A program made the translations under genes and the position numbers. The notes under the pieces are model-generated. The model made no database searches. It had not been told where the DNA came from and saw nothing but the letters and a program-made list of their open reading frames with translations. This document shows, piece after piece, positions 1-6,175 of a DNA stretch of 10,560 nucleotides. Every line of letters starts with the position of its first letter. The first letter of the stretch is position 1. The stretch is from an uncultured Lachnospiraceae bacterium (GTDB lineage: Bacteria; Bacillota; Clostridia; Lachnospirales; Lachnospiraceae), in contig CAMJWQ010000092.1 in NCBI GenBank assembly GCA_946409475.1, forward strand, positions 1 through 10,560, in the 5' to 3' direction.

Positions 1-973
1 GGATAAGTTAAATATTATTATCAGAAGATTAAAAGACAAGGGAATGGCAGTTGTTATTGTTAATCATAAACTGGATGAGATATATGAAATAGCGGACCGG
101 TTAACGATATTGAGAAACGGAGAAAATGCGGCGACGGGACTGATTGAGGAATTTGACAGGGCAAGATTTATAAAATGCATGACCGGCAGGGAACTGGAAG
201 AAACGACATACAGGCCTGAAAAATCCCATAAAGAAATTTTAAAGATTGACAAATTATCAAAAAAAGGTGCTTTCCGGGATGTCAGTTTTTCTATCTGTAA
301 AGGAGATGTATTGGGAATAACCGGCCTATTAGGCTCCGGCCGGGGAGAAATAGGAGATGCACTGTTTGGAATTTCTCCTGCAGACAGCGGAGAAATCATT
401 CTAAATGGTAAAAAGATAGAAGTGAATACCGTTATGGACGCCATAAAAAATAAAATCGGTTATGTACCGGAGGACAGGCTGACACAAGGTTTGTTTTTAG
501 ACCGTTCGATTCGGGACAATACGGTAGCTGCTTCCATATCGAAGTATCTGGTAAAAGGAAAGCTGAATCACCTGGAAATGTACCGGGTAACGGAAGAGTG
601 GATTAAAAAAATAGGCTGTGCCGCACCTTCGCCAAAGCCTAACATCAGAACCTTATCCGGTGGAAATGCGCAAAAAATGGTAATTGCCAAGTGGTTAAAT
701 ACCGATCCGGATCTTTTGATCTTAAATGGGCCTACGGTGGGTGTTGATGTAGGAGCTAAGTCGGATATTCATAATATACTGCATGACTTAGCTCAAAAAG
801 GCGTGGGAATTATTTTGATATCCGACGACTTACACGAACTGATTCAAAATTGCAACAAAATATTAGTAATGAAAAACGGAAAGTCATCAGGAATCATAGA
901 TGCCGGGGACTTGAATGAAACGGAGCTGACAGGGCTTTTAAGCGGCAAGCAGGGAGGAGATAAGGATGAATAA
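1..973 (+). CDS. Sugar ABC transporter ATP-binding protein, RbsA-type double ATPase (5' partial)
   Basis: This is the energising subunit of a ribose/galactose-type (CUT2) sugar importer. It acts on the cytoplasmic face with the two permeases that follow. The frame is open from base 2, so the first visible ATG (44) is internal and roughly the first third of the protein lies outside the window. What remains is the end of the first ATPase domain (H-loop as NHKLDE, then the typical MTGREL segment) and a complete second domain. The second domain has a P-loop-like GLLGSGRGE, where the Lys of a true Walker A is absent as is usual for RbsA second domains. It also has the signature LSGGNAQKMVIAKWL. 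Its Walker B reads LILNGPTVGVDVG where most relatives have LILDEPTRGVDVG, so the acidic pair Asp-Glu is Asn-Gly. This suggests that the second site is catalytically weak and that hydrolysis relies on the unseen first site. The stop overlaps the next start by 8 bases, which suggests translational coupling. The family call is very secure; the substrate is not visible here. Confidence 0.93.
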   Translation, partial: DKLNIIIRRLKDKGMAVVIVNHKLDEIYEIADRLTILRNGENAATGLIEEFDRARFIKCMTGRELEETTYRPEKSHKEILKIDKLSKKGAFRDVSFSICKGDVLGITGLLGSGRGEIGDALFGISPADSGEIILNGKKIEVNTVMDAIKNKIGYVPEDRLTQGLFLDRSIRDNTVAASISKYLVKGKLNHLEMYRVTEEWIKKIGCAAPSPKPNIRTLSGGNAQKMVIAKWLNTDPDLLILNGPTVGVDVGAKSDIHNILHDLAQKGVGIILISDDLHELIQNCNKILVMKNGKSSGIIDAGDLNETELTGLLSGKQGGDKDE

Positions 974-1964
974 AAAGATCAGTTACATAATGACATCAAA
1001 TGAAATGATTGTTGTCTATATCATAATAGGCCTGTCCGTTCTTATCGGCATTGTCAATCCTGCTTTTTTTGGCATGTCGACGATAATCTCCTTATCCCGT
1101 TCCATGCTGGTTACATTAATATTTGCCGTATGTGAAATGATAATCATAATATCCGGGGGAATAGATGTATCCTTTCCGGCCATAGCCTGCATATCTTTAT
1201 ATGCCACTATAAAGGTTGTATTATTTACCGGAATCGACAATCCGGCATTTGCTTTTTTACTGGCAGGGCTCATTGGAATGGCATTTGGAGCGGTCAATGC
1301 GTTTTTAATTGTTAAATATAAAATACCTCCTCTGATAGCGACCCTGGGCGTCAGCTCTGTGGCTAACGGAGGTACCCTTGCCTTCCTTGGGACAAAAGAA
1401 ATATCCAACATACCGGATAATATCGACCGGTTATCAAAAGCTTTTATTTATTCCCATACGAATCCCGACGGCATCACATACCAGCTGACGGCACTAATCC
1501 TAATTCCGGTTTTTGTGTGCATAATGGCCTTTTTGATTCTAAAATATACAATGCTCGGACGGGGAATTTACGCAATTGGCGGAGACAAAAATGCTGCAAG
1601 GATTGCAGGATTTAATGTATCAGGGATTCAATTTATTATCTATATGGCATCCGGCTGCTTTGCCGGTATAGGGGGCATTACCTATATGATTTTAATGAGA
1701 CAGGCAAGTCCTCAGGTGTTGATGGGCAGTGAGATGATGGTAATTGCTGCCGTAGTTGTGGGAGGAACCCGGATCACCGGCGGGCATGGTTCGGTATTGG
1801 GTACGTTATTGGGAGTCGGTTTAATCACCCTTGTTCAAAATAACTTAATTATGCTGGGAGTACCGACACACTTCCAGACCTTTGTTGTCGGGCTTATTAT
1901 TGTCATCGGAACGTCCATAACATCCTTAAGAGCAAAAAGAATTGCAAACAGTGCAAAGGTTTAG
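966..1964 (+). CDS. Sugar ABC transporter permease, RbsC-type (first of two)
   Basis: This is an integral membrane subunit of the CUT2 sugar importer, 332 residues, within the usual 310-350 for the family. It is almost entirely hydrophobic, with about eight to ten membrane segments starting near residue 12. It carries the conserved cytoplasmic loop that contacts the ATPase: residues about 201-235, beginning GGDKNAARIAGFNVSG and running into the typical SGCFAGIGG helix. The early GGIDVSFPAIACIS segment is also typical of RbsC relatives. The ATG lies inside the end of the ATPase gene, behind the purine-rich AGGGAGGAGA, so the two are coupled. The next permease follows after 12 bases. Two different permeases in one operon imply a heterodimeric channel, rather than the homodimer of E. 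coli RbsC. I cannot read substrate specificity from it. Confidence 0.94.
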   Translation: MNKKISYIMTSNEMIVVYIIIGLSVLIGIVNPAFFGMSTIISLSRSMLVTLIFAVCEMIIIISGGIDVSFPAIACISLYATIKVVLFTGIDNPAFAFLLAGLIGMAFGAVNAFLIVKYKIPPLIATLGVSSVANGGTLAFLGTKEISNIPDNIDRLSKAFIYSHTNPDGITYQLTALILIPVFVCIMAFLILKYTMLGRGIYAIGGDKNAARIAGFNVSGIQFIIYMASGCFAGIGGITYMILMRQASPQVLMGSEMMVIAAVVVGGTRITGGHGSVLGTLLGVGLITLVQNNLIMLGVPTHFQTFVVGLIIVIGTSITSLRAKRIANSAKV

Positions 1965-1976
1965 GAGGGGCGGGTT

Positions 1977-2966
1977 ATGGATAAATTAAAGACAAATATC
2001 AGGAACATGGATAAAAATACGGTTACATTATTTGCCATATCTGTTTTTATTTTTATAATCATGGGCATATTGGCACCCAAATCATTTTTAGGAGTTACAA
2101 ACCTGCAGGGTATGTGCGTACAGTTTCCCGAGTTTGGTATCCTTTCCCTGGGAATGATGTTAGCCATGATATCCGGAGGAATTGACCTGTCACTGGTTGG
2201 TATTGCCAATCTGTCGGGAATTGTGGGAACGGTAATCATGCTTAAAATGGGAGGGGGAAGTGCATCTGTTTTTATCGGCATCGCAGTTGGTCTGCTAACA
2301 GGAATGTTATGCGGTATATTTAACGGAATTTTAATCGGGTACCTGCAGATTCCCCCGATGCTGGTTACCCTATGCGGGCTGCAATTGTTTACGGGCCTGG
2401 GTCTTGCCATTACAAAAGGTCCTGCTCTCACCGGACTTCCGGGAGAATTTAGTGTGATTGCCAACGGAACGATTATAGGGATTCCTATTGCTTTAATTAT
2501 TTTTATCATAGCAGCCATTGCCGTTTCTTTTTTATTAAAATCAACGGTATACGGACAGCACGTATCCTATAAGGGGACAAATGCAATCGCCTCCGGATAT
2601 TCCGGTATCGATAATTTGAAGGTAACAATAATTACTTATGCTATTTCGGGATTATTGGGAGCTGTCGGTGGAATAGTAATGACATCCCATTATAATTCCG
2701 CAAAATCTGATTACGGAACCTCCTATACCTTATTAAGTTTATTGATTGTTGTTTTAGGGGGAACGAATCCGGATGGAGGAAAAGGAAAGGTTATTGGTGT
2801 AACACTTGCTGTTATCGTTTTACAGCTTGTTTCCAGCGCGTTTAATATTTTAAGAGTGAATTCCTTTGTAAAAACCTTTGTATGGGGATTGATTCTTATT
2901 TTTATCATGATTATTACCACAATAGTGGATAAAAAACAAATAAAAAGGGAGGCGAAAGGAGAATGA
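1977..2966 (+). CDS. Sugar ABC transporter permease, RbsC-type (second of two)
   Basis: This is the second integral membrane subunit of the same importer, 329 residues. It is homologous to the preceding permease in layout but clearly diverged. It has the GGIDLSLVGIANLSG segment near residues 64-78. The cytoplasmic ATPase-contact loop near residues 195-230 begins YKGTNAIASGYSGIDN and continues into ISGLLGAVGG. The first permease has GGDKN at the loop start; this one has YKGTN, which fits unequal contacts with the ATPase. The ATG is preceded by an AGGAGGGG ribosome binding site that overlaps the stop of the previous gene. The C-terminus is a short basic tail (KKQIKREAKGE). It is followed by a 69-base gap and then the kinase genes. 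The periplasmic or lipoprotein sugar-binding protein is not in the window and is probably encoded upstream. Confidence 0.94.
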   Translation: MDKLKTNIRNMDKNTVTLFAISVFIFIIMGILAPKSFLGVTNLQGMCVQFPEFGILSLGMMLAMISGGIDLSLVGIANLSGIVGTVIMLKMGGGSASVFIGIAVGLLTGMLCGIFNGILIGYLQIPPMLVTLCGLQLFTGLGLAITKGPALTGLPGEFSVIANGTIIGIPIALIIFIIAAIAVSFLLKSTVYGQHVSYKGTNAIASGYSGIDNLKVTIITYAISGLLGAVGGIVMTSHYNSAKSDYGTSYTLLSLLIVVLGGTNPDGGKGKVIGVTLAVIVLQLVSSAFNILRVNSFVKTFVWGLILIFIMIITTIVDKKQIKREAKGE

Positions 2967-2967
2967 G

Positions 2968-2980
2968 GCCCCTTTGGGGC
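2968..2980 (+). other. Short GC hairpin between transporter and kinase genes
   Basis: GCCCC and GGGGC form a perfect 5-bp stem with a TTT loop, starting directly after the stop of the second permease. No T-tract follows, so it is unlikely to terminate transcription. It could mark the 3' boundary of the transporter part of the transcript (stability or processing) and so set different levels for transporter and kinase. It is short and could be chance. Confidence 0.3.
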
Positions 2981-3035
2981 ATGTGAACACTTATCATATA
3001 AAAATTACGAAAATTCCAGAAGGAGGATTATTATC

Positions 3036-4046
3036 ATGAAGAAAATTATAAATAAACCTGAAAATTATGTAAATGAAATGCTTGAGGGCTTATATATTGC
3101 CCATCCGGATTTGATTACCTATGCGGCGGAGGATCTGCGGTGCCTTGTTACGGCAAATAAAAAGGAAGGAAAGGTCGGCATTGCAACAGGCGGTGGTTCC
3201 GGCCATCTGCCCCTGTTTCTGGGGTATGTGGGGAAGGGTATGCTGGACGGATGCTCCGTGGGGGATGTATTTCAGTCACCAAGTGCGGAGCAGATGCTGG
3301 CGGTAACAAAAGAGATTGACAGCGGAGCCGGAGTTTTGTACATATACGGTAATTATAACGGAGACATTTTTAATTTTGACATGGCGGCGGAAATGGCGGA
3401 TTTTGAAGAAAACATACGGGTAGAGAGCGTTGTTGCCGGTGAAGATGTTGCTTCGGCAGGACCTGCTTCACCGGGTGAAAAGAATACCAGAAGAGGTGTT
3501 GCCGGCATTATTTTTGTTTATAAATGCGCAGGTGCCGCAGCGGATGCCATGCTTGATTTGGAGGAAGTTAAGAGAGTTGCCGAAAAAGCCGCAGCCAACG
3601 TACGAACCATGGGAGTGGCATTAAGCCCCTGCATCGTTCCCAGAGTAGGAAAACCGGGATTTGAAATAGCGGAGGATGAAATGGAAATCGGAATGGGTAT
3701 ACACGGTGAAACGGGTATCAGAAGAGGAAAATTAGAGCCCGCCGATCAAATTGTTACGGAGATGATGGATAAGATTGTTGCTGATATACCATATGAAAAA
3801 GGTGATGAGGTAGCAGTTCTGGTTAACGGTCTTGGTGCTACTCCTTTAGATGAACAGTATATTGTTACCAGAAGAATCAATCAGTATTTGAAGGAAAAGG
3901 GAATATCCGTATACCGTTACTATGTGGGTGAATATGCAACGGCAATAGAAATGGCGGGATTTTCCATATCCTTATTAAGACTGGATGAGGAATTAAAAAA
4001 ATATCTGGATGCACCGGCACAGACTCCGTTCTTTACACAATTATAA
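3036..4046 (+). CDS. dhaK: Dihydroxyacetone-kinase-like subunit K (ketose kinase, sugar-binding subunit)
   Basis: This is the sugar-binding half of a two-subunit cytoplasmic ketose kinase, 336 residues, close to the usual 330-356 for DhaK. In the family the substrate carbonyl is held covalently on a His, and phosphate is passed from DhaL. The GGGSGH motif at 52-57 ends in His57 and NYNGD at 106-110 ends in Asp110; these align with E. coli His56 and Asp109. GMGIHGETGIRR carries His223, which aligns with the substrate-binding His218. Around these, the pocket differs: Leu58 replaces the usual Glu after GGGSGH (GHLPLFLGY versus GHEPMHCGY), and Gly105 stands at the position of E. coli Lys104. The start has a strong AGGAGG nine bases upstream. 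DhaL follows 14 bases after the stop. Co-transcription with a sugar ABC importer points to an imported ketose, for example a tetrulose, rather than dihydroxyacetone from glycerol; that part is inference. The symbol denotes family, not proven substrate. Confidence 0.9.
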   Translation: MKKIINKPENYVNEMLEGLYIAHPDLITYAAEDLRCLVTANKKEGKVGIATGGGSGHLPLFLGYVGKGMLDGCSVGDVFQSPSAEQMLAVTKEIDSGAGVLYIYGNYNGDIFNFDMAAEMADFEENIRVESVVAGEDVASAGPASPGEKNTRRGVAGIIFVYKCAGAAADAMLDLEEVKRVAEKAAANVRTMGVALSPCIVPRVGKPGFEIAEDEMEIGMGIHGETGIRRGKLEPADQIVTEMMDKIVADIPYEKGDEVAVLVNGLGATPLDEQYIVTRRINQYLKEKGISVYRYYVGEYATAIEMAGFSISLLRLDEELKKYLDAPAQTPFFTQL

Positions 4047-4060
4047 TAGAGGTGATAGCG

Positions 4061-4687
4061 ATGAAGGTTATATATTTAGTAAGACTGATGAAAGAACTGA
4101 AAGAAATAATGGAGGAGAACAGGAATTATTTAATTGAGCTTGACAGCGTTGTAGGTGACGGAGATCTTGGACTGACCATGGGCGACGGATTTGCCGCAGC
4201 TTATGAAGCGGTGAAAGAAAGTAATGAAGCAGATGCGGGAAAGCTTTTATATGCGGCAGGAAAAGCCATGTCCATAGCAGTGCCCTCAACCATGGGAACC
4301 TTAATGGCCTCCGGCTTAATGCAGGCAGGAAAAGTACTGAAAGGGAAAACAGAGCTGGAGGAGGCGGATATTACAGCCTTATTTGCAGCATATATGGAAG
4401 GCGTCCAAAATAGAGGCAAGGCTAAAATAGGAGAAAAGACTTTTCTGGATGGTATGAATCCTGCGGTCATGGCATTAGGGAATGCTGTTAGAGAAGGCAA
4501 ACCGCTATTGGAGGCTTCCAGGGAAGCGGAAAAAGCCTCCTGTGAGGGCTTTGAAAATACGGCTTCCATGATAGCCGTTCACGGAAGAGCCGCCACCAGA
4601 GGTGAAATGTCACGTACCCTAAAGGATCCGGGTGCCGCAGTGGCTGTATTGATCATGAAAGCTTTAGTAAAATCCTTTGAGGATTAA
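4061..4687 (+). CDS. dhaL: Dihydroxyacetone-kinase-like subunit L (nucleotide-binding subunit)
   Basis: This is the nucleotide-binding half of the ketose kinase, 208 residues (family about 210). I chose the ATG at 4061 because AGAGGTGAT lies just before it. A longer GTG start at 4052 would sit inside that ribosome binding site. The Mg-ADP/ATP site is visible: LDSVVGDGDLG gives Asp28, Asp33 and Asp35, matching the three metal-binding Asp of DhaL. PSTMGTLMASGLMQAG at 75-90 is the nucleotide loop, GEKTFLDGMNPA at 124-135 is the conserved KT-x-D-x-x-x-P segment, and GRAATRGEMS...DPGAA near 176-193 is the C-terminal signature. The GDGDHG of most relatives is GDGDLG here, a His-to-Leu change that parallels the Glu-to-Leu change in the DhaK partner. 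No DhaM gene follows, so the phosphate donor is probably ATP rather than the PTS. It is the last gene of the operon, 22 bases before the terminator hairpin. Confidence 0.9.
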   Translation: MKVIYLVRLMKELKEIMEENRNYLIELDSVVGDGDLGLTMGDGFAAAYEAVKESNEADAGKLLYAAGKAMSIAVPSTMGTLMASGLMQAGKVLKGKTELEEADITALFAAYMEGVQNRGKAKIGEKTFLDGMNPAVMALGNAVREGKPLLEASREAEKASCEGFENTASMIAVHGRAATRGEMSRTLKDPGAAVAVLIMKALVKSFED

Positions 4688-4709
4688 ATCAAGTTTTATA
4701 GAATATTTT

Positions 4710-4748
4710 GCAATAAAAAACGGATGGCCACATCCGTTTTTTTATTGC
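4710..4748. terminator. Rho-independent terminator, probably bidirectional
   Basis: CGGATG and CATCCG form a stem with a GCCA loop. It is extended outward by A6 on the left and T7 on the right, and then by GCAAT/ATTGC. The T-run on the plus strand directly follows the GC stem, so it should stop the kinase operon 22 bases after dhaL. The mirrored A-run gives a T-run on the minus strand as well, so it could also stop read-through from the convergent regulator gene. Confidence 0.9.
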
Positions 4749-4930
4749 ATAGGAAATTGCGTCCTATGAAATAAAACCCTCCGGGGGATGCACACGAATG
4801 CATAAGGAAGATGTCACTGCGTGACTGCATTCGGCGCGCAGAGTGTCTTCTCCCTCAAGACCCCGGGGCAGGGGAGTTGAAGTGCCTAAGACACTTTGTT
4901 CTTTATGATAAGTGAGACTGCCTGCCTCAA
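4748..4930. repeat. Structured non-coding element, candidate dispersed repeat or structured RNA
   Basis: This stretch between two convergent genes is far more structured than ordinary spacer. CATAGGA (4748-4754) pairs with TCCTATG (4762-4768). GAATGCA (4796-4802) pairs with TGCATTC (4826-4832) and encloses GTCAC-TGC-GTGAC (4813-4825). AGTGTCTT (4842-4849) pairs with AAGACACT (4888-4895) and encloses CTCCC (4850-4854) with GGGAG (4872-4876) around the self-complementary CCCCGGGG (4861-4868). It is richer in G and C than the flanking spacer. I see no gene with a ribosome binding site on either strand. The strand of any transcript is unknown. A mobile or amplified intergenic repeat and a structured RNA are both possible, and I could not match it to a named RNA family. 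Confidence 0.5.
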
Positions 4931-4949
4931 TAGGAGCTTTTTCCGTATT

Positions 4950-5963
4950 TTACAAAGTATTTTGTGAAGGCTCTGCCGTACTGCCGCGAATTATAATTTC
5001 ACCGCTGATTTTGGTTTTTACATAAGTGAATTCCTTATTTTCAATAGCTAAATGTAAGTGCTTTAATGCTGTATAACCAATAAGCTTTTTTGGAACACTC
5101 ATGGTGGATAAAGCAGGAGAGTTGATTTCTGAAAAATGGATATTATCAAACCCAATAATACTGATATCCTGGGGAATCTTATACTGATATTCCTTTAATG
5201 CCTTTATAGCCCCGATAGCAATAGTATCATTATCTGCAAAAAAACAGCCGGGAAGAGGAAGACCCGTGGCTAAATATTTTTTCATGTCATGGTAGGAATG
5301 CAGCATGGTAGGCTCCAACAGAAATTCATGTCCGGGTGAAAATTGAAGCCCCAGTTCCTTAGCAGTGTTAAAAAAGGAGCCGGCACGCTCGTTAAAATTT
5401 TGTGCTTTCATGGCGCTCCGTAAATAACCAATGCTTTTGTGCCCTAATATGGATAAATGCCGCAAGGCTTCGTGAACCATCTCTTCATTAGACATGGTAA
5501 TGGCATTGCAGTTAAAGTTGGGCATAATGTTATCGATAACGATAAAGGGAATGGGGATTTTGCCTAATAAAGGATAGGAAGCGGCATCCAGCTCTGTTCC
5601 TAAAACGAATAATCCGTTAAACTTCGTAAAATCAATGTTCTGTAAAGTATTTTCCAGACAATTTTCCGAAACCACAATGCTTAAATTATAGCCCTCATTA
5701 CGGCACTCGGCTTCTATGGAATCCATTATGGTTGAAATAAATCCCGCATTTTCTTCTACGATCATACCATGTCTTATATATTTTAAGAACAAGAGATTCC
5801 TGTCGGGGTTATTGAGCTTTTTGGGAATATGGAAATGGTATTGTTCCAGTAAATCAAGAATTTCTTTTCTTTTAACATCACCGACACCTTTTCTGTTATT
5901 AATGACCAGGGAAACCGTTGACGGAGAGACGCCTGCTATCTTTGCCAGTTCTTTTAATGTCAA
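4950..5963 (-). CDS. LacI-family transcriptional regulator
   Basis: This is a DNA-binding sugar-responsive regulator, 337 residues from the start chosen here (family about 330-350). I place the start at the TTG at 5963: AGAGG (5971-5975) lies seven bases before it, and translation then begins directly with the helix-turn-helix TLKELAKIAGVSPSTVSLVIN, as in LacI proteins. A longer TTG start at 5993 would put the ribosome binding site inside the gene. The remainder is a periplasmic-binding-protein-like sensor domain, with ADNDTIAIGAIKALKE and PQDISIIGFDN near the C-terminal lobe and the typical terminal RGSTAEPS. The hinge after the first domain reads YHFHIPKKLNNPDRN and lacks the usual Asn-x-x-Ala-x-x-Leu minor-groove helix. 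It faces the ABC/kinase operon and is the obvious candidate to control it in response to the imported sugar or its phosphate. That link is inferred from position. Confidence 0.92.
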   Translation of the reverse strand: MTLKELAKIAGVSPSTVSLVINNRKGVGDVKRKEILDLLEQYHFHIPKKLNNPDRNLLFLKYIRHGMIVEENAGFISTIMDSIEAECRNEGYNLSIVVSENCLENTLQNIDFTKFNGLFVLGTELDAASYPLLGKIPIPFIVIDNIMPNFNCNAITMSNEEMVHEALRHLSILGHKSIGYLRSAMKAQNFNERAGSFFNTAKELGLQFSPGHEFLLEPTMLHSYHDMKKYLATGLPLPGCFFADNDTIAIGAIKALKEYQYKIPQDISIIGFDNIHFSEINSPALSTMSVPKKLIGYTALKHLHLAIENKEFTYVKTKISGEIIIRGSTAEPSQNTL

Positions 5964-5970
5964 ATTATTA

Positions 5971-5975
5971 CCTCT
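5971..5975 (-). promoter_or_regulatory. Ribosome binding site that fixes the LacI-family gene start
   Basis: On the minus strand this reads AGAGG, followed by TAATAAT and then TTG at 5963. The spacing and the immediate helix-turn-helix after this TTG favour it over the in-frame TTG at 5993. Confidence 0.7.
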
Positions 5976-5982
5976 TTTCTGT

Positions 5983-6012
5983 ACTAAAATCAACTAAATT
6001 ATACTAAATATT
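5983..6012. repeat. Three helically phased ACTAAA repeats upstream of the LacI-family gene
   Basis: ACTAAA begins at 5983, 5993 and 6003, exactly 10 bases apart, each followed by four AT-rich bases. The array lies between the regulator's ribosome binding site and its -10 box, so a protein bound there would block transcription. It could be an operator or simply phased A-tract bending. LacI-type regulators normally bind palindromes, so the binder is unclear. Confidence 0.45.
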
Positions 6013-6038
6013 ATAGCATGGAATTGAGTGTTCAACAA
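6010..6038 (-). promoter_or_regulatory. Probable sigma-A promoter of the LacI-family gene
   Basis: On the minus strand TTGTTG (6033-6038) and a perfect TATAAT (6010-6015) are separated by 17 bases. Transcription would start near 6003, inside the ACTAAA array, and give a leader of about 40 bases. A second TATAAT-like box (AGTATAAT) lies about 11 bases further downstream. Confidence 0.6.
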
Positions 6039-6106
6039 CAATATAATGACTGCCTTACGGTGATTGGGAGAGTAATGGAACAATACTTTTTTTTAGGGTA
6101 AGGATA

Positions 6107-6115
6107 TGCTATAAT
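6107..6115 (+). promoter_or_regulatory. Extended -10 promoter of rpoN
   Basis: TGCTATAAT is a perfect extended -10 box about 60 bases before the rpoN start. The region 17 bases upstream is a T-rich run with no good -35, as is usual for extended -10 promoters. It is the only good plus-strand promoter seen between the divergent regulator and rpoN. Confidence 0.55.
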
Positions 6116-6175
6116 TAGTTAATAAAATAACAATCAAAGAACAATGAAAGAAGCCTTTGGATTAGGAGTATTCTT

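Noticed and set aside
1961..2518. Long minus-strand open frame opposite the second permease
   Set aside because: It is antisense to a certain gene, rich in Ile, Pro and Arg as expected from a shadow frame of a membrane protein, with no start context.
2998..3018. AT-rich pseudo-dyad AAAATTACGAAAATT before dhaK as a LacI-type operator
   Set aside because: It has the central CG, but only about half of the flanking positions are symmetric, and it lies inside an operon rather than at a promoter.
4052..4060. GTG at 4052 as the dhaL start
   Set aside because: The GTG lies inside AGAGGTGAT, which is the ribosome binding site for the ATG at 4061.
4702..4803. A 34-codon minus-strand reading frame from the ATG at 4803 through the structured element and the terminator (MHSCASPGGFYFIGRN...)
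   Set aside because: No ribosome binding site lies before it, it crosses the operon terminator stem, and its bases are explained by inverted repeats.
5964..5993. Ten-residue N-terminal extension of the LacI-family protein from the TTG at 5993
   Set aside because: It contains the ribosome binding site of the downstream TTG, and the extension is not typical of a helix-turn-helix start.
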